A stretch of DNA of 64,000 nucleotides from contig JAJVDF010000664.1 of NCBI GenBank assembly GCA_022410635.1, forward strand, positions 346,292 through 410,291, read 5' to 3'. Position numbers and translations under genes: made by a program. Below, one piece after another: positions 40,965 through 51,151 of the stretch (its first letter is position 1; every line of letters begins with the position of its first letter). The notes beneath the pieces were generated by a model, which saw only the letters and a program-made list of their open reading frames with translations, was not told the origin of the DNA and did no database searches. This DNA comes from Tretioscincus oriximinensis (taxonomy: Eukaryota; Chordata; Lepidosauria; Squamata; Gymnophthalmidae).

Positions 40965-41130
40965 ATTTATGATGCCACTTCCGGAGCAAGACTCTGGTTG
41001 TCGTTCCTGGAAGCAGAGACCAGAAGTGACATCATTTGTAATGTCACTTCCTGCCCCAGGGCACCCTTTCCAGAAGCAGAAGCCAGAAGTGACATTACAA
41101 TGATGTCACTTCCAGCCCAGACAGAATCCT
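40965..41130. repeat. Cluster of inverted GAAGTGACAT motifs
   Basis: AAGTGACATCATTTGTAATG then TCACTT, and AAGTGACATTACAATGATGT then CACTT, are two near-perfect palindromes about 65 bases apart. GATGCCACTTCCGG precedes them. GTTCCTGGAAGCAGAGACCA is repeated as TTTCCAGAAGCAGAAGCCA. Confidence 0.7.
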
Positions 41131-41630
41131 CGTTCATTCCAAGGATGAAGAATCTCAAAAAATGAACAAGATTTTCATACAGATCCCAACACTGCGTCCT
41201 CTCTGCCATTTTGCTTGCTGACTATCAAGAGGAAGTCCAGTTGTCTCTCCTCTCAGATGCTATTGGATAGTTTGCCTCTATCCTCGCAATTTCTCACCAT
41301 ACCATCCACACTTCTCAGCTTTTCCGCAATAATCCTACATAGCACTTCAAGAGCTGTTTTTCCTGGTGAACCAATAATTCAATAATTTGATTCTAAAACC
41401 CCAAACCTGCCAGTTTACACAATATAACAACCTGATGGGGGAAATACAATGCGTATTTGACTTGGAAATCAGAACTGAAGAAGATTTTGAAGCCTTTATC
41501 CCTAGAAAGATTTCAGTCTCTACAATATCTCTTCCACTCCACACTGATCTGTCTTAAGTGGTCATAATCTGTTTCCAAGCCTACGTGAAATCAGAGATAC
41601 TAGAGATGTTACAATTAAATGGAATTACCA
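41131..41630. other. No recognisable element
   Basis: CTCTCCTCTCAGATGCTATT followed by GGATAGTTTG (41247-41276) resembles 22840-22875, a possible shared old repeat. Confidence 0.35.
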
Positions 41631-41634
41631 GATC

Positions 41635-42187
41635 CTAAGAACATAAGAACATAGGAAGAGCCATCCTGGATCAGGCCACAGTCCACCAAGTCCAGCATTC
41701 TGTGTCACACAGAGGCCCACCAGATGCACCTGAGCAGTCCGAACAGAGGAAAGCAAAATATGCTCCTGTTCATGACTCCCTGCAAATGGTATTTCAAGAG
41801 TCCTGCCTGTTGTTCCATCCTGGAGGCAACATCCAGACAACTATCCTAGTATCCATTTATACCCTTGGTGTCCATAAACCTGTCTAGTCCTGTCTTGAAA
41901 CTATCCAAGCTGTTAGCTACCACTACCTCTTCAGGAAGTAAATTCCACAGGCCGATGACCCTCTGGGTGAAAAAATACTTTCCTTGGTCTGTTCTCACTT
42001 TTCAACCCAACAGTTTTAAGGAGGGCCCTCTGGTCCTTGTGTTGTGTGATAGAGAAAACATTTTTTCTCTATTCACCCTGTCGATCCCATGCATGATTTT
42101 GTACACTTCAATCAGATCACCCCTCAAACGTCTCCTTTCGAGGCTGAAGAGGCCCAGACGTTNCAGCCTTGCTTCGTAAGGGAGATC
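41635..42187 (-). pseudogene. CR1-a LINE C-terminus and 3' end, inverted
   Basis: Full 3' region in reverse, from AAGAACATAAGAACATAGGA to TTTCGAGGCTGAAGAGGCCC (the reverse of the LGLFSLKR codons). Close to 21250-21907, with few indels. Confidence 0.85.
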
Positions 42188-42584
42188 CTAACTAGAAAAG
42201 ATGTCATGAGTCAAAGCACTTTGTTCAGCCCAGGATTGAGGGGTTACCAGCATGTCCATGTGGCTTGCCCCTATAGTATTCAAGGGGGGTACTTTTGTTG
42301 GGCAAAATCTTATGCAAGAGTAGGATGTTGTTCTTTAAATTTAAATATGACTTATTTTATAGAACTTCTATAAAATAAAAAAGTCATTTTAAAATACTGA
42401 GCAATTGAGAAAAACAGGCCACAGCAGTCTTTCCAAAAGCTCCATGAGCTCCACGGCCGTGAGTTACTAGTACGGACACTGATGGGCAGAAAATGACAGC
42501 CCTAAAAGTCAATGGTCACGGCTGTTCTAATCACACACACACCGATTTGCGCTCTTTGCCACGGTGAGGTAAAAAGAATGGCAC
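42188..42584. other. No recognisable element
   Basis: Short AT-rich part near 42340-42400. No frame of interest. Confidence 0.35.
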
Positions 42585-42850
42585 AGTCACTAGCAGCCGT
42601 TCTTTCATCTGAGAGATCCAGTTTCAAGGCCATGTGTCAGACTTGGGGGAGGGCGAGTGCCTTCTACTAGCATGCAGCTTTAGCCAACTCAGCTATTTGA
42701 AAGAAATGTAAATGTGTAATCTGCATTTCAATTAGATAAATGAGTACCATTATCTCAGCGTGATGTAAACCTTTGGGCAAAAAATAGCCCTGTAATTCAC
42801 TCTGAGTTCCTTTAGGTGAGAAGGGCAGGGTATAAAAATGGGCTCTTCTT
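42585..42850 (+). mobile_element. SINE-T with short tail
   Basis: AGTCACTAGCAGCCGTTC head, TGAGAGATCCAGTTTCAAGG, GAGGGCGAGTGCCTTCTACT, TAGCCAACTCAGCTATTTGA, CACTCTGAGTTCCTTTAGGT and AGGGTATAAAAATGGGCTCT then CTTCTTCC. The tail has not expanded. Confidence 0.75.
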
Positions 42851-43620
42851 CCTATGCTGCTGCTGCTGCCTCAACAGGTGCACCCCTCTCATCATGGGAT
42901 AAAGCTCCTGGGGGGGGGGGGGACTCAGCTTGGGGGGGGGACAGGGGCAGGAAAGGAGAGAAGAGAGGGGGAAAGAGACCCCCTTGCTCCCAGGCGTATC
43001 CCAGAGTCCTCCCCATCCCTACCTCCCACGCAGTAACTGGGGAAGGGAGGGTGAGAGGGAGGGAGAAAGGTAAATCCACTCCGACATTTTTATGTGGGCT
43101 CACACTAATATTACATGATTTTTTTAACAATTCTTTTTTCCGTTAAAACGATTTCTCTTTTCCCAGCTGTCACGGGACTAATTCCTGCTTTCTCTGGCCC
43201 TGGCCATGTTGCATTCTGTAAAGATTTTGACCACAAAAGGGAAACGCATAGCAAATGGTGTTTTGTTGACACCCACCTCTGTTTTTGTAATAGAATTTCC
43301 AGAGGCCACATTTCATCCAGGAGATCATAAATGTATAAGCAACGCTCAGTGGGAGAAATTACAGGAGAGAAACAAATTACCAGATATCAGTTGGGCCTTG
43401 ACCAAGAAATTTAGGGCTATAGCCATAGCTTTCCTAAACTGTTACTTGAAAAGAAATTTAATAATGTTTTATTTCTTCATTTCCTTCTTTTAGATCTCTT
43501 AGTACATCTCTTAGTATATGAGTAAAAATCATCTGAACTCATCTCAGAAAATTCAGAGGTGGGGGTGGGGAGACCCTTGTGGGTAATTCAGGAAATGAAC
43601 AGCTGCCCTTTTTATACACT
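42851..43620. other. G-rich tracts then unassigned sequence
   Basis: G runs at 42911 and 42933 and purine-rich GGGAGGG stretches to about 43075. Overlapping frames of 60-102 codons have no family features. Confidence 0.4.
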
Positions 43621-43622
43621 AC

Positions 43623-43802
43623 TAGGGCCTGTCCACGTGGAGCCCTGTTCTGGGTAACATCTTGGGGCACAGCTTGGCCATATACATGCCAGTATAGACT
43701 ATAGCAGGACCCATTCGGACCCTGCTATAGTCTACATTAGAATGTGGATGGCAGNTTCCTATCCCGAGGTACAGCCCAGGATAAATCCCCCTGTAGACAG
43801 GG
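43623..43802. mobile_element. FB-A fold-back element, best copy
   Basis: Left arm GGCCTGTCCACGTGGAGCCC / TGTTCTGGGTAACATC and right arm GTACAGCCCAGGATAAATCC / CCCTGTAGACAGG are inverted. The centre is a clean palindrome: CAGTATAGACTATAGCAGG against CCTGCTATAGTCTACATT. CTA precedes and TTA follows, which would suit a 3-bp target site, but one copy cannot prove it. Confidence 0.75.
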
Positions 43803-44180
43803 GTTAAAATTCACGAAGATGCTGGGCAATCAAGCTTTTATAATAAGCCTTGTTAGCGTGAGAAAAAAGGTGTGGAAAAGCAGGCAGAAATACAACTAGG
43901 AACAATAAAACCAGAAGCAAAAAATTCTGCTTGAAGAGGAGTAACTGGAAGTTGGCCAATTTTTTTTATTATTGACAACTGGCTCTCAGTCTATAGGCAA
44001 GTGACTGAGAGGCGGTTGCATCCAGACAGGGTAAATAATTCACCTGCGAGTTGAATCTGAGTTGTACTTGCCACATCAGGTTGTTAAATAAACTGGCAGA
44101 TCTCGGGCTTTAGATTTGATTGATTGGATTTTTGGTTTACCAGGAAAACCAGCTGTCGAACGGATAGATAGGGTTTTCCC
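43803..44180 (+). repeat. Rep-K and the adjoining 18915-like repeat
   Basis: 43803-44000 is the direct partner of 6985-7190. 44030-44150 matches 18915-19060. Both directly follow FB-A sequence, suggesting a composite element of FB-A, Rep-K and this block. Confidence 0.5.
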
Positions 44181-44231
44181 CTTGACAACCGGAAAACAAA
44201 ATGGCTGATGAGAGTGTGTGCCATATGCACA

Positions 44232-44307
44232 ACTAGGCTGACCAAATGATCCCTTTTGGGGGTTTCTACACAAACACACACACACACAAAGGGTAATCTG
44301 GTCAGCC
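44232..44307. mobile_element. FB-C, deleted short copy with 8-bp target duplication
   Basis: Only the ends remain (TAGGCTGACCAAATGATCCC and AAAGGGTAATCTGGTCAGCC) around a CA run. TATGCACA at 44224-44231 and 44308-44315 flanks it. Confidence 0.75.
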
Positions 44308-44315
44308 TATGCACA

Positions 44316-45160
44316 GACAATCTGATTTGTCAGGAGCTGACATACGGAGCATACTGTAAAGATATGAATGAGGCAAGTTAAAAACCAATTCGCCAATGAA
44401 TCAGATTATGGGCAAATCTCAGAATAGATCATCGTTATATAGATATACAGCTTCTGTCAGTTTATATATTAAAAGATTTTTGGAAAGATGTCATGGAATG
44501 ACAAAGACCGACCGGGTACAATTCATAACTAAAAAGCCAAAATGGTAAACTTCATGAATGGCGAAAGAAATGAAAACCAAGATAGTATAGAGTTGGCATC
44601 TTACACTTGTTAGATTAGCAAGAATTATAAAAACTCGACCCCATTGTTAAGACATCTTAATGTTGCTGCTAATCGAGATCAAGGAAATTTAGGTTTTTAC
44701 ACACACACATTTAATATGTGAGTGCATAAAGGGCCTTTCTACTGCCTTTCATTTCCNAAAGGAAGGAAACTTGATAGAGCCTCATCCACACGACAGATTA
44801 TTATCTCTGCTGGAGCACATTGTCCGTGATCCAATCGCTACAATCCTCTGTTGATTTGCAATTATTAGGAGTGGAGAAATGGCAACTCTGTGGCGGAATC
44901 CCTCCCATTGCCACATGTGCTGCCAGCGTGGTGATCCTCATTGCCAGAGCACGATCTCGGCCCAACTCGCAAGAGATCACACTCCTGGCCAGTGAATCAA
45001 AGAGCAGATGGATGGGACGTCATGGCAACAGTGTGTGCCATGTGGGGAGGCCTCCAGGACCAGTGCACATGGACAGAGGTGAGTGTAAGCAAAGGTGCAA
45101 AGGCTTAAAGCCCAGAATACCTTTTTATTTCAGGCTATAAGCTTGCGTGTAGAAGCACCC
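44316..45160. other. No recognisable element
   Basis: The 106-codon frame at 44820-45140 has no recognisable domain, promoter or splice context and I do not call it a gene. Confidence 0.4.
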
Positions 45161-45164
45161 ACTG

Positions 45165-45672
45165 CCTCAGGGATGAAGTAACAGGCAATATTCCTGAAGT
45201 ACTTTTTTACCTTCTCCTTCTGTTAGCCTTCTCCTTCTGTTTGAGATGCCTGGGTACAATTGGTGGANCACTTAGACTATGGTAGGTGCCATTTGGCTCA
45301 TCCACATGCCCATTCAGGTNGGCTGACCAGATNACCCCTTTTGTGGGGGGTTGAAAACCCAGTTTTGGGGTACATCCCAGTTTTTTCTCAGGAATTTGTT
45401 TTTCAAAAAAAGATTTTTTTTCATTTTTTTTTCCTCAAAAAATCCGTGAGGCACCCCAAAAATGGGTTTTCAACACACACACACACACAAAAGGGGTCAT
45501 TTGGTCAGCCTAATACAGGGCCTGTCATAGTGTACACTAGCATGTAGATGGCAAATCACTATTCTAAGAGTTGAAAANAGGTGAAGATTTTGCCTTCTCC
45601 TTCTGCATGAGATGTCCGTGAGACAGAGTGCTGGACTATATGGGCTCTGGTCCGATTTAGCAGGGCCCTACG
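45165..45672 (+). mobile_element. CR1-a end and FB-A, interrupted by FB-C
   Basis: 45165-45275 is a CR1-a end (CTTCTGTTTGAGATGCCTGG). 45280-45318 and 45512-45570 are two parts of an FB-A middle (TTGGCTCATCCACATGCCCA; GGGCCTGTCATAGTGTACAC). 45575-45672 resumes CR1-a (TTTTGCCTTCTCCTTCTGCA to GATTTAGCAGGGCCC). So CR1-a, then FB-A within it, then FB-C within FB-A. Confidence 0.65.
45319..45511. mobile_element. FB-C copy nested in FB-A
   Basis: GGCTGACCAGAT near the left and GGGGTCATTTGGTCAGCC at the right, with T/A homopolymers and a CA run inside. ATTCAGG and ATACAGG flank it, an imperfect target duplication. Confidence 0.75.
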
Positions 45673-45689
45673 TTTTTTTGGCAGGGAGG

Positions 45690-45905
45690 TAGTGAGTTCT
45701 ACTTTGATGGCAGACTTGACAGTCATCTTCAGACTGACTTGATGGTAAACTTGACAGTCATCTGCCTGGAATTGTCTAGTAAAGGCTGATTGATGATAGA
45801 GGCCTTTTCCAACTCTATGATCTTGGAGGTCCCTTCCAGCTCTATGACCTGGAGATCCCTTTCAGCTGTATGAACCTGGAGGTCCCTTCCAACTTTAGGG
45901 TTCTA
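45690..45905 (+). mobile_element. CR1-b 3' end with a tandemly repeated terminus
   Basis: After GGAGGTAGTGAGTTCTACTT and TCATCTGCCTGGAATTGTCT, the terminal unit (GGAGGTCCCTTCCARCTCTATGA type) occurs four times in about 110 bases near 45808, 45827, 45849 and 45879. The upstream segment CTTGACAGTCATCTKC is also doubled. Confidence 0.75.
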
Positions 45906-45909
45906 AGAT

Positions 45910-46785
45910 TCATATGAGGAAAATGACAGTGCCTCCCTTCCATAAAAATGCTGAAATGAATGGGTAAAGTGGACAATTGAAATCCTTTCTTTAACCTACC
46001 AGAAGCAGACTGCAATCCAGTGTTCTTCTTTACCCTTGGAACCACCTTGGCAGTTTCAAACTGTCCCAGTCCACAGGCTGCCACTGAGTACTGAGTGATA
46101 TAAAAAGCTGCAGAAACGGCAAGCTAACGAAATCATTTTGAATTAGCAGCTGGGTTGAGTTGAGCTGATGAAAAATTAATCTCACAGGCCTACAAAACTG
46201 TTTGCATGCAAAACAGCCCCTTCGCATGTTCAGCTCTGAATTATTTCAAGGAAAAAGGAGTTTAATAATACAAGAGAACTGAAATGTATAAACTATGTAG
46301 AGATGAGCAAATGTCCAGAAATGTGTTCGACACACACAAAGACACAAAGATGTAAAACACACACACACAAACAGTGGGCAGAGAGAATCTTTTTTACTGC
46401 CCACTGGCTAAAGAAAATGACCTTGGACAACCCACTGCTCTTCAGATGTCCTTTGTTCTGTGCCTCTTCAAGTTTTCCTTGACATTCTGAATTGTCTTCA
46501 ACTCTTTCTCACCTTCCCAATGAAGAGTGTCATAATTGCTGCACAATGTTGAAAGCTCAAATATTTAGGTTCTCCATGGTCCTGCTTTTAATAAGCAGTT
46601 TATTAATATTTCAGTTCCATTATACAATCAGCACGAAAGTAACTGGGTGATAAAAGAGCACATTCACCATTAAGAGATGCTTCAACGAGTGAACGGCTGA
46701 AGACAGTGAATGGAAAATGACTGAAGAACGAATAAATACGGGGGACCTTTAAAGGGAGGGTGGAAAGGAAGATGTCGGAATAGGC
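45910..46785. other. No recognisable element
   Basis: CA-rich stretch around 46330-46370. No supported frame. Confidence 0.4.
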
Positions 46786-46789
46786 TGCA

Positions 46790-47230
46790 ACCAGGCGGTG
46801 GCACATTTTCATGGAAGCCTTCAAAAGGAGGCTGGGAAATTATCTGCCTTGAATCGTCTAGTGAATCCTAGATTAAGCTGTGGTTTGGATCCTATTGCTC
46901 TCTCGGTCCCTTCCAACACTATGATTCTATTATTTGTTATTCTCGGAAGAATGGGAGGGAGGGAAGATGGAAAAATTTAAGCCCTTGGCTATCTGAAAAC
47001 CTGCCCATGGATTAAGATCCCAAGTAGATGCCTTCTGGCAGTTCCTCTCCATTCAGAGATTCAAAAAGTGGCTTTCTCTGTGGTGGCTCCTACACACTTG
47101 AACAGCCTCCCTCTAGTGGCTCACCAGGTGCCTGGTAAAAGCATACCTCATCACCCAGGCTTTTGACTCTTTTGATGTTCTGCTCTCCCAGGGAGGGAGG
47201 GAGGGAGGGGAAGGGATGGTTTCTTTTTAA
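46790..47230 (+). mobile_element. CR1-b 3' end followed by an L2-like fragment
   Basis: 46790-46940: GGAAGCCTTCAAAAGGAGGC to TCGGTCCCTTCCAACACTAT then GATTCTATTA. 47010-47230: L2-like C-terminal block (CTCCTACACACTTGAACAGC, CTCCCTCTAGTGGCTCACCA, CCTGGTAAAAGCATACCTC) as at 27150 and 27465. Confidence 0.7.
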
Positions 47231-47544
47231 AGTGTTTTGCTACTATATATTTTTTTTAATTCTTTTTTAATCTCCTGTTACCATATAGAACACAGAAAAA
47301 TAAAAAATACAGCCTATGCAGGAATGCTTCTGCCTGGGGGAATGTGAAAGACAGGGAACATTCCATCCCAGTAAGTAATTGTGGATCGTTCCATTCTCCA
47401 GAGACAGTTCTCTGAAGATAAATGAGAAGAAGCCTTTGGTCTAAAGCTGGAGCCACTGTAATCTGCTGTTTCTCACAAACAGTACGAAAACTGGATTCAG
47501 GATTGATATTTTGATTAAATTTCTAATCAAGGCAGCCTGACTAA
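47231..47544. other. No recognisable element
   Basis: CAGGAATGCTTCTG near 47319 recalls 10153, and GACAGTTCTCTGAAGATAA recalls 10209. Confidence 0.35.
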
Positions 47545-47789
47545 TTTAGTATTTATTTACTTGCAATTTTACTTACTTACTTACTTACTTTTACTTATTT
47601 ATTTAAACTTACTTTACTTACTTACTTTTACTTTCACTTAATTTTACTTACATACTTCCTTCCTTACTTGCTTACTTACGTACTTTTACTTATTTAAACT
47701 TAATTTTACTTACGTATTTAAACTTACTTTTACTTTTACTTAATTACTTACACTTAATTTTACTTACTTACTCACTCACTCACTCACTC

Positions 47790-47861
<72 letters not shown>

Positions 47862-47920
47862 NCTTCCTTCCTTCCTTCCTTCCTTCCTTGCTTGCTTACT
47901 TACTTACTTTTAACTAATGG
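47545..47920. repeat. TTAC tetranucleotide array with TTGC and TTCC sub-blocks
   Basis: TTAC with interspersed TTTAAAC and ATTTTAC units, then uninterrupted TCAC, TTAC, TTGC (about 11) and TTCC (about 7) blocks before returning to TTAC. Local homogenisation of point variants is evident. Confidence 0.95.
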
Positions 47921-48545
47921 TAAAACTCAAGATTCATTACAAGTTTTTTTTCCCCCTGGAGGAATTATTTACAAGATATTTCTGTTCCAATCTATCTCTG
48001 TTCTCTCCTTATCACATCCATTTAGAAAATTGTTTCTGGTTTATTGTTGATATTTGACTAGTAAATTGAAACTGAATTCCCAATAATTCCTGCTCACAGT
48101 TATCTTTCCAATAAATATGTTTATTGGTTCCAGCAGAAGGTTACAGCCAGTTGTTGTTGTTTCAAAAGAAAATAAAAAATATTTCATATCACTCTGCCCC
48201 AATATTTTGCCATTTTATTAGACTATCGCTGGACCCTGCAAAAACTAGTTTCAGGAATATAAATTCCTTTGTAGCCAATACTGCACCGTGTAACCCGTAT
48301 TCCCCTCAATTTGTGAGACATTCTATGACACTATGATTCTTATATATTTTTCCATGCTCTTAAACTAGCAGTGACAGACCATAANAGACCATAAACAAAA
48401 GTAAAGTCAGAAAAAGATCCAATATTTCAGACACCCAAAATGTCAGTATTTAGCAGGACATGTTTGTATTTTTGACAATACAAAACTCTCCATACTCATT
48501 TCTGAAAAATAGAGAAGATTCTCTCTGCCCACTGGTTTTGAATAG
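47921..48545. other. No recognisable element
   Basis: AT-rich. Frames near 70 codons have no family features. Confidence 0.35.
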
Positions 48546-48547
48546 CT

Positions 48548-48650
48548 GGGGCTGCATGCAAACGATGACCTAAAATCCGCTACAAAGCTATACTCCGGAA
48601 TATAGCAATCGCGTGTCTGTGCACACTGCTGTTAAATTATCGTAACAGGC
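48548..48650 (+). repeat. Rep-F, left-end copy
   Basis: GCTGCATGCAAACGATGACC, TAAAATCCGCTACAAAGCTA and GGAATATAGCAATCGCGTGT match the first 90 bases of Rep-F at 39768 and 60562, then the match is lost. Confidence 0.65.
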
Positions 48651-48866
48651 ACACTGTGGTGAGACCCATGAATGATCAGGAGAGATGACAGCACAGCTTC
48701 CTCCGCCTCCTGAAGTTGCTTCCGCGGAATCTGCCCGCCTTTTCCTCTCAGCCCAGCCATTCCTCTGCCTGCTTTCGGTGGCTACCACTGTCTGGAGATC
48801 AGCTTGCAATGAGCAGCATTGACATCGTTGCTGTTGTCGCTTCACCTAAACCGGTCTCCAGGCAGC

Positions 48867-49108
48867 ACATAAGAACATAAGAACATAAGGAGAGCCATCC
48901 TGGATCAGGCCACAGCCCATCGAGTCCAGCATTCTGTGTCACACAGAGGCCCACCAGATGCACCTGGGCAGCCTGAACAGAGGGAAGCAAAATATGCCCC
49001 AGTTCATGACTCCCTGCAAATGGTATTTCAGGAGTCCTGCCTGTGACTCCATCCCAGAGGCAACATCCAGACATCCATCCTAGTATCCATTTATACCTTT
49101 GGTGTCCA
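48867..49108 (-). mobile_element. CR1-a 3' end, inverted and short
   Basis: From CATAAGAACATAAGAACATA to TTATACCTTTGGTGTCCAG. Nearly identical to the terminal 240 bases at 41635, so a young insertion truncated within the 3' UTR. Confidence 0.85.
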
Positions 49109-49109
49109 G

Positions 49110-49445
49110 CTTCCCCCAGAAAGCTATAGAATGCTGACAAAAGAACCATGAAGAACAGGCAACACAACTAAAGGAAGCTTGAGTCTTAGATATGCACATG
49201 CAAGAAGAGGTACTGAACAACACACCATACAAATATAAACAGCTAATGGAAAACTCAAGGGAATCCCATCGATAATAATTAGGGTGGAATGTTATGGTCA
49301 ATGTAGAGAAATAGGGATAAACAGGAGCAAGTCTGGGTCAGTTGTGAACTAGCACTGCTTGTGGAATCTCCATACAGGAATTCAAATTCAGAGGTTCAGT
49401 GCAGGACAATTTGAATCAAACATATCTGAGCTTCATTGAGTTCAG
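49110..49445. other. No recognisable element
   Basis: Frames at most 73 codons. No repeat match. Confidence 0.35.
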
Positions 49446-49449
49446 CTCA

Positions 49450-49965
49450 ATCAAGAGAGCCACTCTGATCTTGTGGTTTGAGTGTCAGATTCCTATCTGG
49501 TAGCCTCATACCTTGGACTAGTTGCAGTTCTTCAGAGCTCAAAGGGTCTGTTGAGAAGGTTATGGACACCACTTTCAGAACCTTGGGGGAAAGAAGAATG
49601 GCTATAAAAAACATTCTTCCTCCTCTACTTCCTACTCCACTTCTTTCTCCATTTCCTTTTCTTCCTCTTCTTTTTGTTCATGCTTCTTCTTCCTCCATCT
49701 TTTCTTTCCCCTTCTCTCCTCTTCTCCTCTCCCTCCCCTCCTCCTCTCTCCTCCTCCTGCCTTTTCCCGTCCTTTTCTTCCCTCTCTCCCCTCTCTGCTC
49801 CCTTTTTACCTCCTCTTTTCCCTCTCTCCCTCCCTCCTCTCCTCCTCTCTGCTCCTCCTCTCATCCTCCCTTCCTTCATTCCTTCCTCCTCTCCTCCTTT
49901 TCTTCCCTCTCCCCCTCCTCCTCCTACTCCCTTTATACCTCCCTCCCTTCCCCTCCTCTTTCCAG
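49450..49965 (+). mobile_element. Decayed tRNA-derived SINE with a 350-bp pyrimidine tail
   Basis: TCTTGTGGTTTGAGTGTCAG / ATTCCTATCTGGTAG resembles a SINE-M A-box region, and GTTCTTCAGAGCTCAAAGG a later part. ATGGCTATAAAAAACATTCT precedes a long CTC/TCC/TTC tract (49612-49965). The 232-codon Ser/Pro-rich and Arg/Glu-rich frames here are translations of this tract. Confidence 0.5.
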
Positions 49966-50650
49966 AATCAGTTCAAACAAGTTCTATTTCTTCATCCCAT
50001 CAGAATGGGAAGATGCAGTTCACGGGGTAATGGGTTGGATGCGGATCAATACTTTGAATCAATACCTCTCTTGCTCTTCATCCCATGATCTTTCTCCTCT
50101 CCTGACTTGCTCACCTTCTGCCCCCCCCCCCCAGGCCTTCCCAAGAGCTTTACTTAGCAAATGTATATTCCACTAAATCAAAGACCAATTCATCGGGCAT
50201 TACTTCATTGGTGATCCTTTTTATTTATTAGATATTTGCATGCCACGATATGCACAGCCCTTCTGCCTATATATAATAGGAGTGTTGATCATGTTTAGAC
50301 AAATCCCAGATTGAAGCCGGTCAGTTTAATGAGATTTCGGTGCTCGGTCAAGCTACAAGGGAATGAGATCGAAATAACTCAAACCAAAGCCGGCACTCAG
50401 AAGCAATATAGGGTGCTTCAAAGGCCCAATTCATTTAAGGAAGCGCCGCAGAGTGGCTGCAAAATAGAGAAATCCTTATTAGACCTTTCAGAGAAGGAAA
50501 ACACCACCGTGGAAGAAAGGAGAAGGACGGTGTGAGGTGTAACTTCTAATAGGGAAAAACATATATATGTTTTTCCAGGGAACTTTAATTACAGGTTTTA
50601 TTATGAAGGATGCCGCAGTAATATATTTCCTCATAAATACTGTATATATA
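49966..50650. other. No recognisable element
   Basis: C run at 50121. A 74-codon frame at 50311-50535 has no recognisable family. Confidence 0.35.
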
Positions 50651-50880
50651 TTGGTGGAATTAGACTGTTGTGTTACCGTAGTGCAATGAGCCCTAGGTTC
50701 CATCCACCCCCTTTCTTGCCCCCTCCCGTTCCCCTTCCACTTGCTGCTTCTTTGTTTCTTTCTTTCTTTCCTTTTTCCTTTCCTTCTTTCTTTCTTTTTT
50801 CCTCTTTATCATTATTTCTCTCCTTCCACCTTGCATCTATTCCTTCCTTTGTTCTTCCTTTCTTCCCTTCCCTTCCCAGT
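50651..50880 (-). mobile_element. Non-autonomous Helitron 3' half, inverted
   Basis: In reverse: pyrimidine/purine array, AAGAAGCAGCAAGTGGAAGG, GCTCATTGCACTACGGTAAC then ACAACAGTCTAATTCCACCA, matching the 3' end of 8474-8933. The hairpin stem is damaged and the CTAG end reads CCAA. The 5' half is not found. Confidence 0.6.
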
Positions 50881-50949
50881 ACTGGGGTATTCCACTTCTC
50901 ACATCTGTGAATAGAGAACTATCCATTTATTACTTCCCACTGCTTTCTG

Positions 50950-51139
50950 TCTTTTAGCCTTTCATCAGAAGGCTTACATCTATCCTCCCCATTACATTGG
51001 GATGGTCTCTGTTCATCCAGTTGCGATTGCTCACTTTTGAACAGCTAGGTTGGCTGAATCTAAGGCCAGTAGAGGGTGCTCACCTCTCTCCACGGCAGAC
51101 ACATGAGGCTTTGAATGCCAACCTCTCTATTGAAAGCCC
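50950..51139 (-). mobile_element. SINE-T, inverted, split by the L1 (continues 55190-55236)
   Basis: AGAAGGCTTACATCTATCCT, TTGAACAGCTAGGTTGGCTG, CAGTAGAGGGTGCTCACCTC and TCTCTATTGAAAGCCCGTTG, then the L1. CTCTGTACTACCATACCTCA and CATCTGCCCCTTGGAC after the L1 complete the head, as seen uninterrupted and forward at 57025-57105. Confidence 0.8.
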
Positions 51140-51151
51140 GTTGCTCTTAAC

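Noticed and set aside
44820..45140. 106-codon frame outside labelled repeats
   Set aside because: No domain, signal or conserved motif, and no exon context. Chance frames of this length are expected in 64 kb.
49674..50030. Mucin-like or signal-peptide protein
   Set aside because: Apparent hydrophobic/serine-rich content comes from CTC/TCC repeats.
49478..50176. 232-codon Ser/Pro/Leu-rich frame and opposing Arg/Glu-rich frames
   Set aside because: Translation of a pyrimidine tract that forms the tail of a decayed SINE. No signal for a protein family.
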